Shown here piece by piece: positions 16,425-27,500 of a stretch of 64,000 nt of DNA (the first letter of the stretch is position 1; the number at the start of each line of letters is the position of its first letter). The DNA is from Thiomargarita sp. (GTDB lineage: Bacteria > Pseudomonadota > Gammaproteobacteria > Beggiatoales > Beggiatoaceae). The stretch covers positions 25,978-89,977 of the forward strand of contig DYNP01000016.1 in assembly GCA_020721005.1 (NCBI GenBank). The letters run 5' to 3'. The translations under genes were made by a program, and so were the position numbers. The notes under the pieces were generated by a model, which worked only from the letters and a program-made list of their open reading frames with translations, was not told where the DNA came from and did not search any database.

Positions 16425-18566
16425 TCAGGATAAATCCTGATCAGTTGAATCACTGATGGCCAGTGATTTTTTATTTAAATCAATAGATTCTGATTTAGAC
16501 AGCTCTGGTATCTCATTGTTTTGGTGTTTAACTAAAGGCAATAAAGTATTTCCCAATCCTGCAAAACAACTCAAATAAAATAGAGCCATACTTGTCGCAA
16601 TACCAAAACTCAACAAATATACCCCACCAATAATTACCACTCCCGGCACAACACTGATCAGGTAATTTCTATCCATTGTTTGTTCAAATTCATCAACAAA
16701 TTGGAAAAGGGAAGTGAGATGTTTTAGCGTGCCATCGACAAAAATGATTTGTGCTGTATCGGTTGCTGCCGTAGAAGCCCCTTTCAGCGAAATTGAGACT
16801 TGTGCTGATTTCAAGGCAATCGCATCGTTGATGCCATCCCCAATAAAACAAACAAAACGCCCTTGGGCTTTCAATTGGTTGACATGATCGGCTTTGTTTT
16901 CTGGCAATACTTCGGCAAAATAATGGTCAATGCCCAATGTTTCTGCCATTTTGCGGGTTGGGATTTCGTGGTCGCCAGAAATGATATAAAGTTGTATTTT
17001 TCGCTGTTTAAGAAAACGAATGATTTCTTCAATTTCAGGGCGAATGCTTGGCTGCATTTCTAACACACCTGCCAATTTATGATCCACTGCCACATAAATC
17101 AGGGAATGACTTTCGGTGTCGGCCTGTTGTTGAATCAGATCAAGTTCAGGTGGCATGGTTATGCCTTCTCGCTGTATAAAACGCACACTGCCCACACGAA
17201 TAATCTGAGTTTCCACGACCACTTTAATGCCATAACCCACTTCATAAGCGGCTTCATCCAGTTGTGGAATATCAATCTGTTGTGCTTGTGCGGCGGTGAT
17301 AATTGCTTTAGCAATCGGGTGCGGTTGGCGGTATTCGGCGGCGGCGGCATAACGTAACACTTCAACTTCAGTAAATGCATCAAAAGTGTGAATTTTACTG
17401 ACAATAGGTTGTTCTAAGGTTAAAGTGCCTGTTTTATCAAAAATAATCGTATCGACTTGTTTTAACGACTCAAATACTCGTCCATCTTTCACTAAAATCT
17501 GATGACGCGACATAATTTGTAGGTAACTCAATACCGTTAACGAACCTGCAGGCGCCATAATTCCCCCCAAATTTGACCACAGCACTGCAATGGCTGCATT
17601 GGGCCCTAAAATCGGCAATGTGAGTGCGCTTGCACCCACAGTCACCGGTAAAAAACGGTCAGCAACCACTCTACCGCGTGTCATCAAAGTTTCTTTATAA
17701 TTTTGGGTTTGATTTAACACTTCACCAATTTTAGCGGCCATGGTGGCATCGCCTGCTTGCGACACTTCGATGACTAAACGTCCTGATAACAAGAGCGTTG
17801 ACGCATAAACCGATTCACCAATTGTTCTCTCGACGGCTTCGCTTTCTCCGGTCAATAAATGCTGGTCAACTCGTCCTTCGCCGGACTGAATAGAACCATC
17901 AACAGGTATCACTTCTCCGGCATTGACAATGACTAAATCGCCGACTTGTAATTGATGGAAATCAATTTGAATTTCAACCCCATCACGCAATAGCCATACT
18001 TGTTGTGGATGGCCACTGAATACACGAATTAATTGCTGTTGTGAATCGGATTCTAAGCGATTAATAATGCCCGCAAAAAAACCACCAATCACCCCCGTAA
18101 AAGCCGCTAAGAGCAAATTCCCCGTCACAATCATGCCCAGGGTCACAATTAAACCAATTAAATAAACACTGAGATAATGTCCGCGTTTAAAATCTTTATG
18201 AATCAGTTTAAAGGTTTCTTTTGACAAATACAGCACAGCTGCTGCGCCAATTAAGGTAAAAGTAGGCGAGAAACTTCCCAACAAAGCAAGCCCCATCGCC
18301 CCTAAAGACAATTGCATATCACGCTTACGTTCACGTTCTTGGGCCTCTAATAAGGCGCGTTGCTTTGGATCAATGTCGAGTTGCAACTGTTGTCGTCCCT
18401 CGGCACGCAATGCATCCCGAATATCGTGTAATAAATGACGTTTTCTTTCTTTTGCGGGCGATACTTCAGAAATATTTATCGTATTTTGTGGAGTCAATTC
18501 TTTTGTAGATTTTTGAATTTTCCACAGACCAAATGCGCCACCGATTAAGATTATTTCAATAATCAT
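16425..18566 (-). CDS. P1B-like P-type ATPase coupled to the NRPS
   Basis: The 713-residue pump has the P-type signatures in order: LTGESE (actuator, about residue 238), DKTGTLT (phosphorylated aspartate, about residue 375), an HP motif (RQPHPIAKAI) typical of P1B pumps, and GDGINDA (about residue 596). It has no N-terminal CxxC metal-binding domain but a long charged helix (residues 35-80). In the ion-path helix before DKTGT, where P1B pumps carry CPC/CPH/SPC, it reads MAPAGS, so the usual thiol ligands are missing and the ion is not predictable. Its ATG overlaps the NRPS stop as ATGA, so it is translated with the NRPS. Confidence 0.9.
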   Translation of the reverse strand: MIIEIILIGGAFGLWKIQKSTKELTPQNTINISEVSPAKERKRHLLHDIRDALRAEGRQQLQLDIDPKQRALLEAQERERKRDMQLSLGAMGLALLGSFSPTFTLIGAAAVLYLSKETFKLIHKDFKRGHYLSVYLIGLIVTLGMIVTGNLLLAAFTGVIGGFFAGIINRLESDSQQQLIRVFSGHPQQVWLLRDGVEIQIDFHQLQVGDLVIVNAGEVIPVDGSIQSGEGRVDQHLLTGESEAVERTIGESVYASTLLLSGRLVIEVSQAGDATMAAKIGEVLNQTQNYKETLMTRGRVVADRFLPVTVGASALTLPILGPNAAIAVLWSNLGGIMAPAGSLTVLSYLQIMSRHQILVKDGRVFESLKQVDTIIFDKTGTLTLEQPIVSKIHTFDAFTEVEVLRYAAAAEYRQPHPIAKAIITAAQAQQIDIPQLDEAAYEVGYGIKVVVETQIIRVGSVRFIQREGITMPPELDLIQQQADTESHSLIYVAVDHKLAGVLEMQPSIRPEIEEIIRFLKQRKIQLYIISGDHEIPTRKMAETLGIDHYFAEVLPENKADHVNQLKAQGRFVCFIGDGINDAIALKSAQVSISLKGASTAATDTAQIIFVDGTLKHLTSLFQFVDEFEQTMDRNYLISVVPGVVIIGGVYLLSFGIATSMALFYLSCFAGLGNTLLPLVKHQNNEIPELSKSESIDLNKKSLAISDSTDQDLS

Positions 18567-21500
18567 AATAAGTTTTCCTGAGTATTTTTATTCATTGTAT
18601 TTGCCATGGCCTGTGTTAATAAAGAGGCTAACTCTGCCACATAAGGTTGAGTCAACATAGTGATATGTCCGCCTGAGGTTTCGATAATTTGTACCGTTTG
18701 GGTAGAATATAATTGCCAACCCCAATCAAGACTATTTGGGCGTTCAGTTTCATTAGGAATTTCTTTAGCTTTGACCAAAATAATAGGGCAATTAATTTGA
18801 TAATTCGGTCGATAATAAGCATGGTTACGAATCATCGTTTGGTAAATGGCCACAAGATGTTTTAGTTCTTCGACTGGCGTTTGAGGCGCGAACATCCCCG
18901 CGATTTGCACGTGTTCCATGACTTGTTCATAACGTTTATAACTATCTGATTCTGCCGCGATTTCTGCTTCAGTCAAATCGATTTGGGTATTTTTCAATTC
19001 CTCAACAATCTTAACCACACTCCACAGGGCTTCTACTTCGGTTAATTCGGCAGTGGGTTCGGGGTTTATTTGTGGGGCAGTTGTATCTAGGATAATGAGA
19101 CATTGTATTTTTTCGCCTTGTTTTTCCAATTGATGCGCCAGAGCTAAGGCGACACGTCCTCCTGCGGAATGACCTGCAAAACGATAGGGACCATTGGGCT
19201 GCTGTTTGCGAATGGCTTGTAACAGCAAGGCGGCGTGTTGTTCTACACTATCAGGCATGGGGCATTCCCCATGCAATCCTGGTGTTTCCAAGCCATATAG
19301 GGGCTGATCAATGCCGAGATGACAGGCTAAAGCGTGCAAATACAAAACATGGCCGCCGGCACCAGGCAGACAATACAATGGCGGTTGGCTGCCTTGGATT
19401 TGTATCGGGACTAGACAACTGTGTTGTGTATTATTTTGTTGTAGATGCTGTGCCAATTGAGCAATCGTTGGGCTACTGAACAAGACTGCTAAAGGCAGTT
19501 TTTGCTGCCAATGTTGCTGAATATGGCTCATAAGTTGAACCGCAAGCAGTGAGTGTCCGCCCAGTTCAAAGAAGTTATCACGAATGCCAATCTTTTGAAT
19601 ATTCAGCACTTTTTGCCAGGTTTGAATTAATTGTAACTCAGCTTGATTACGCGGAGTTTCTTGATTGCTTGTGATATGGCTTTTTTCAGGTTCAGGCAAA
19701 GCCTTACGGTCAATTTTACCATTCGGTGTTAAAGGCAATTTATCCAAAATGGTGAAATAAGTCGGTACCATATAATCAGGTAATTTCACTTTTAAAACTT
19801 CACGTAAATCGCTAATATCCGCGTTTTTATCTGCTAAAACAAGATAAGCCGCTAAAGATTTATTGCCGTCTTTCTCATGTAAAATAACAATGGCATCTTT
19901 TATGGATTCTTGCTGGGTTAAAATGGCTTCAATTTCGCCCAATTCAATGCGAAATCCCCGCAATTTAACTTGATGGTCAATTCGTCCTAAATAGTCTAAA
20001 TTCCCATCAGGCAACCAACGGGCTAAATCACCTGTTTTATAGACCCGTTCGGTTTTGCCGAATAATTCTAATTCAACGAATTTCTCGGCGGTTAAATCGG
20101 GGCGATTGAGATAGCCTCTGGCTAGTCCATCGCCTGCAATGCACAATTCGCCTGCAATGCCGATGGGGACGGGGTGATTTTGCGTATCTACGATATGAAT
20201 TCGGGTATTGCTCAAAGGTTTACCAATTAAACTGGGCTGTTCTGGGGATTGAGTTGCATTATGTGCGCTTGACCAAATGGTTGTTTCTGTTGGTCCATAA
20301 ACATTCCATAATTGCTCACTTTGTTGCAATAATGCTTGCCCTAAATTTTCGGGTAATGCTTCGCCACCACATAAGATGGTTAATGGTCTATTTTGTTGCC
20401 AATTATTATCTAATAACAATTTCCATGTTGCAGGTGTTGCTTGCATTAAACATATATCATATTGTTGCAATAAAACTTGCAGTTTTTCTCCATCACTTGC
20501 CGTTTCTCGGTCTGTTAAAACAATACCCATACCTGTTAAAAGCGGCAGATAAAGTTCTAATCCAGCAATATCAAATGATAGCGTAGTAACTGCCAATAAG
20601 TAACTATTTAATTTTGATTGAAGTCGCAATTGCATGTCGTGTAAAAAATTATGCAATGCTTGATGCTCAATCATTACTCCTTTAGGCCGTCCCGTAGAGC
20701 CTGAAGTAAATAACACATAAGCCAAACTGTCTGAATTTAAAGCTAATTCTAAATTCTTAGTGGATTGTTGCGCGAATCTTTCCCAATTATCTAAGCATAA
20801 AATATCCGCTTGATGTTCGGGTAAAGTATTTTGTAATGAGGTTTGGGTTAATAGCACCGAAACGCGGCTGTCTTCCAACATCCACGCCAATCGTTCCTGG
20901 GGATAATTCGGGTCTAAGGGCACATAAGCTCCGCCTGCTTTTAAAATGCCTAATAAACCAATCACCATTTCTAAAGACCGCTCAATACAAATGCCGATCA
21001 GTGTATCCGATTGAACGTGATATTGATTTTTAAGAAAATGTGCCAATTGATTGGCTTTTTCATTTAATTGGACATAAGTTAAACTTTGCGCTTGGAAAAT
21101 AACCGCCGTGTTATTCGGAGTGGCTTTAACTTGTTGCTCAAATAAATCAACAATGGTTTTGTCTTTGGGATAATCGGTTGTGGTGTTATTCCACTGTTGT
21201 AATTGCTCAATTTCTGTGCTGGTTAATAGCGGTAATTGTTGTGGCTGAGTATGGCTATCTGCTTGGCTAATACCTTCCAATAAATTCGCTAAATGCTGTA
21301 ATAAGCGTTCCATTTGAGCAGCATCAAATTTTTCGCTTTGGTAGCTTAATCGAAAATGCAGTTGTTGTTTAGCATGGACAGCTAAAGTCAGCGGATAATT
21401 GGTTTGTTCTATGGAATTAACGTTTTTAATTTGCAGAGTTTGGGTAGCCTCGCTAAGTGCTTGTTCATCGACAGGATAGTTTTCAAACACTAAAATACTG

Positions 21501-24500
21501 TCAAACAAAGCGATGCCGTTTGGCACTTCACTCCAACGTTGGATTTCTGCCAGTGGGGTGTAGGCGTAGTGTTGGTCTTGCTGTTGTTGCTGCTGGAGTT
21601 GTTGGAGCAGTTGCGTCAGGTTCAAGTTATCCAGTTGAACGCGCACGGGTAAGGTATTGATAAATAAACCAATCATGCGTTCAATGCCTACAACAGGAGC
21701 GTGTCGGCCTGCGCTGGTTGCTCCAAATACGATGTCTTGCTGCCCACTGTAGCGGCTTAGTAGTAATGCCCATGCAGCTTGTACAAGAATGTTCAGAGTT
21801 ACGCGGTGTTGTCGTGCTCGTTGGGTTAAGCATTCGCTCAATGCAGGGCTGCAACTGTAGTTTACGATGCCTTGACTGCCTTCTATGTTGCTTGTTGAGA
21901 ACTTTTGAGGCAATGGTGTGGGTGCTTCAAAGCCTTGTAATTTGCGTGTCCAGTAAGCTTCTGCGGCTTGTGAGTCTTGCTGCACAAGCCAACGGATGTA
22001 ATCTTGATAAGGGCGCACAGGTGGCAATTGTGCTTGTTTACCTTGCCGTAGGGCTTGGTAGCTTCGGAAAAGTTCTTCAAATAAAATCGGTAAACACCAA
22101 CCGTCCGTTAGAACATGGTGGGAATCCCAGTATAAGGTGTAGTCGTTTTCGTTGTGACGCTGCAAGGTTAAGTGCATTAACGGAGCTTGATTGAAATCCG
22201 TACAACGCGCTTTGGCTTGTTGGCGAGCAGCATTAATATTTTCTGAATCTTCTAATTCTAACCAAGGCAATTTGACTTGTTGCAAGACTAATTGCAATGG
22301 TGGAGTATATTCAGTTAAAAAAGCAGTGCGTAAAATTGCATGACGGTCAACTAAAATTTCCCATGCCTGTTTGAGTAATTTAGCGTCTAATTGCCCAGCG
22401 ATTTCTATTTGTAATTGGGTGATATAGGTATCGCTATCTGGGGCGTAAAGACTATGAAATAACATACCTGCTTGCATTGGAGTCAACGGGTAAATCGCAG
22501 CAATATTTTGCGGATATTGTTGGGCAAGTTCATCCAGTTGTGTTTGCGTTAAATTGGCTAATAGGAAATCTGATGGCGTATAGCCGCTATGGTATTGGCA
22601 ATGTTCAATTAAGGCTGTGAGGTGTTGTTGATAGCTTTGACTCACTTTCTCAAGACTATTATGACTCAAATAGCCACTGCTAAATGTTAAGTTTAATTGC
22701 CCATTAATAATGCTACCGTTAATGTCAAGAATATGTTCGCTTTGAATGCGGTCGCTGACGCTTTGCCCCGTTGATTCTTGGGTTAATTGAAACAGATTAT
22801 CAGGTGTATTGCCTGCGTCCATTTGCCCAAGATAATTAAATAATACTTGCCCTTGTGGCAAATCTTGTTGTTGCAAATAGCGCAAAACACCGTAGCCAAT
22901 GCCATCATGAGGAATTTGGCGTAATTGTTCTTTAATTGCTTTTAATTGCGTACCAAGATTTGTTGTATTGGGTAAATTTAATGGCACGCTATATAAAGCA
23001 GTAAACCAACCAACGGTACGAGTTAAATCTAAATCAGGAAATAGCTCATGGTTACGGCCATGACTTTCTAAGTCAATTAAATGCTCATGCTGTCCTGTCC
23101 ATGCCTGCAATGTTTGCATTAAGGCGGTCAGCAGCAAGTCGTTGATACGAGTGCGATAAGCCGCAGGGGCTTGATCGAGTAGGCGTTGTGTCCAGTTGCT
23201 GTCCAAGCATAAATTGTGATGCTGCGTAAGGCGTGGCGTTAGATAGTCGATGGGATAAGCAACTTGTAAAGTGGGGAGTTGCTGCCAATAAGCACGGTCA
23301 GCATCATGCCAATTTTGTAAATGCTGATTCCATGCGCGGACACTGCTGGTTTTAGCAGGTAATTGAATCGGTTGTTGTTCTACTGCTTGTTGATAAGCAT
23401 TCGCTAAATCTTCCAAGAGAATGCGCCATGAAACGCCATCAACCGCAAGATGATGAATACACCACAGTAAACGGCTTTCGCTGCCGCAATCAAAACGCAC
23501 TAAACGGGTAATTGGTCCTGTTTGTAAATTTAGACTGGTTTGCCAATCGGTTGCGCGTTGTGCTAAATCATTTAAATTAATTAGCGTTTCTTGATGATAG
23601 GATGGTGTGTTTTCAATTTCATCTCGATAGTATTGCTGCCAATTATTTTCACTTAATTGATAGCATAAACGCAAAGCATCGTGATGCGAGATTAAATAAT
23701 GCAAAGCTCGTTTTAAAGCAGCATTATCTAAAGTGTTAGGAATTTTGATTAACACCGCTTGATTAAAATGCCATGCTTCTTCATATTGCGCGTTTAAGAA
23801 ATAAGTTTGAATGGGATGTAAAGGAACATCGCCTTGTAACAGCCCTTGTTCTGCTGTGATTACCGCTAAAGGTTGCACCTGCACGGCGGCCAACTCAGCA
23901 ATGGTCTGGTGTTGAAACACATCACGCGGACTGATTCCCAACCCTGCTTGTCGCGCACGCGCAACAATCTGTAAACTTAAAATTGAATCTCCGCCTAACT
24001 CAAAGAAATTATCATGAACACTAATGGTTTGACGCTTCAGTAAAGTTTGCCAGATGATAGCAAGTTGCTGTTCTGTTTCATTACGCGGCATAATGAAATC
24101 AGCAGTACTGAGTATTTGTTCAGGCTCAGGTAAAGCTTTACGGTCAATTTTACCATTCGGCGTTAAAGGCAATTTATCCAAAATGGTGAAATAACTTGGC
24201 AGCATATAATCAGGTAATTTTGCTTTTAAAGCCTCGCGTAAACCGCCAATATCCGCGTTTTTATTTGCTAAAACAAGATAAGCCGCTAACGATTTATTGC
24301 CATCTTTCTCATGTAAAATAACAACCGCATCTTTTACTAATTCTTGCTGGGTTAAAACGGCTTCAATTTCGCCTAATTCAATGCGGAATCCCCGCAATTT
24401 AATTTGATGGTCAATCCGCCCTAAATACTCTAAATTCCCATCAGGCAACCAACGGGCTAAATCACCTGTTTTATAGACCCGTTCGGTTTTGCCAAAAATT

Positions 24501-27500
24501 TCTAATTCAACGAATTTCTCAGCGGTTAAATCGGGGCGATTGAGATAGCCATTGCCAACTTGCACGCCACCAATATGAAGCTCGCCTGTAATGCCTATTG
24601 GTTGACATTGATTATGTGCATTTAAAATATAAACCTGTGTATTGGCAATAGGCTGTCCAATGGGTACTATATTATTTTTAATGTTTAAATCACATCGCCA
24701 TGCTGTTACATCAATGGCTGCTTCAGTAGGTCCATATAAATTATGCAATTGTGTTTGATAAAAATAGTGATATGTTCTTTGCATTAGCTCGAGAGGTAAT
24801 GCTTCTCCACTACAAATAATATGGCGCAAACTCGAGCAATGATTGATTGTAATAACTTCAATAAAAGCACTGAGCATCGAAGGGACAAAATGCAACACAG
24901 AAATGCGCATTTCTTCAATTAAATCAAGCAAATAATTAGGGTCTTGATGTCCTAGTGGTTTAGCAACAACTAATTGTGCGCCGGTAATTAGCGGCCAAAA
25001 AAATTCCCAAACTGAAACATCAAAGCTAAAAGGTGTTTTTTGCAAAACTTTATCATTAGAGGTTAATCGATATTCAGATTGCATCCAGAGTAAACGGTTT
25101 TGCAAACCACGATGATGATTAATTGCTCCTTTCGGTTTCCCCGTAGAACCCGACGTATAAATCACATAAGCTAAACTTTCTGGACTTAAAATTAAATCTA
25201 AATTCTTAGTAGATTGTTGTGCGAATCTTTCCCAATTATCTAAACATAAAATATTGGCTTGATGTTCGGGTAAAGTATTTTGTAATGACGTTTGAGTTAA
25301 TAGCACCGAAACACAGCTATCTTCCAACATCCACGCCAAGCGTTGTTGGGGATAATTTGGGTCTAAAGGCACATAAGCCCCGCCTGCTTTTAAAATACCT
25401 AATAAACCAATCACCATTTCTAAAGAACGTTCAATACAAATGCCGATCAGTGTATCCGATTGAACGTGATATTGATTTTTAAGAAAATGTGCCAATTGAT
25501 TGGCTTTTTCATTTAATTGGACATAAGTTAAACTTTCTTCTTGAAACACAACAGCAATATTATTGGGCGTTGCTTTGACTTGTTGCTCAAATAAATCAAC
25601 AATGGTTTTATCTTTGGGATAATTTACTGCGGTATTATTCCAGTGTTGGAGTTGTTCAATTTCTGTTGGGGTCAGTAATTGATGACGATAAATCGGTAAT
25701 TCTGGAGCTTGTAATAATTGGGTTAATAAATGGGCAAAATGATGGCTTAATCGCTCAATAGTTGATAATTGAAATAAATCAGTCGCATATTCCCATGAAC
25801 AATCCAAATGTCCTTCTTGCTCACTGACGCTTAAGGTTAAATCAAATTTAGCGGTTAAATTCTCTTGTGCCAATGATTTAATGCTTAAATTCGGCAATTG
25901 AAAATTCGTTGAATCAGGTGTGTTTTGCAGCACAAACATCACTTGAAATAACGGCGCATGACTCAGGGTTCGCGTTGGATTAACCGCTTCAACAACTTGC
26001 TCAAAAGGCGTGTCTTGGTGCGCGTAAGCGGCTAATGTGCTGTGGCGAGTTTGTGTTAATAGCTCATTAAAATTGGTGTTGGCATCAATTTGAGTGCGCA
26101 AAACTAAGGTATTAACAAAAAAGCCAATTAATTCTTCGGTTTGTTGCTGGGTGCGATTTGCAATTGGGCTGCCAATTAAAATATCATTTTGACCGCTGTA
26201 ACGATGCAATAACACATTGAATGCGGACAATAAGGTCATGAAAACAGTACATCCATTTTTTTGGCTAAATTGCTGTATGTTTTGACTTAATTCTTTTGAC
26301 AATTGAGTTTGCAAATGATTGCCGCGATAACTTTGCATGGCAGGACGCGAAAAATCAGTCGGCAATTCTAATAACTCAGGCGCATTGGCTAATTGGTTTT
26401 GCCAATAATGCAGTTGTTGCTGTAAGATTTCGCCCGATAACCAATTTCTTTGCCATGTCGCATAATCGGTGTAATTAATGCTTAATGGTTTTAATTGGGT
26501 TTCTGGATTAGAATAAAAAGCCATCCATTCCCGAATTAAAACTCCCATTGACCAACCATCGCTAATGATATGGTGCATATTGAATAATAAAACATAATTG
26601 TCTGCACTGAGTTTTAATAATTCAACTTGCAATAATTTGCCTTGAGCTAAATTAAATGGTTTGCTGGCGTGTTGCTGGGCTAAATGTTGAATTTGCGCCT
26701 GTTGCTCTATTTCGGGCAAATGGGTTAAATCGGTGATTGTGAGTGGGTTATAAGTCGCCAATTCAATAACGCTGGCTTCCCCATTTATGCTGGGAAAACT
26801 GAGGCGTAAACTTTGATGGCGAGCCACTAAAGAAATCAAACTTTGTTGCAATTTCTCAAGGTCTAAATCGCCCGTTAATTGCAATGTCGCAGGCATATTG
26901 TAAGTGGCTGATTCACCTTCAAGTTGCGCCAAAAACCAAAGCCGTTGCTGGGCATAAGACATGACCAAAGTTTGCTTATCTGTTTGCGGAATAATCGCAG
27001 GTAATGTTGTGCCACGTTGTTGCTGAATCAGCCAATCAGAAAAGTCACTTAAAACAGGCTTATCAAATAATTGCCGCAATGGAATTTCAATTTCAAAATT
27101 ATGGCGAATGCGAGCAATTAATTGGGTCGCTAATAAAGAATGTCCACCCAATTCAAAGAAATTCACCGCACGACTGTTAATTTCACAGCGCAATACTTCT
27201 GACCATAAATTCGCCAATAAATGGTCGGTTTCATTGCGTAATGGTCGGTTTTCCGTGCTGGTATTGATTAAATCAGGTTCAGGCAAAGCCTTACGGTCAA
27301 TTTTACCATTCGGCGTTAAAGGCAATTTATCCAAAATGGTGAAATAACTTGGCAGCATATAATCAGGTAATTTTGCTTTTAAAGCCTCGCGTAAACCGCC
27401 AATATCCGCGTTTTTATTTGCTAAAACAAGATAAGCCGCTAACGATTTATTGCCATCTTTCTCATGTAAAATAACAACAGCATCTTTTATGGATTCTTGC

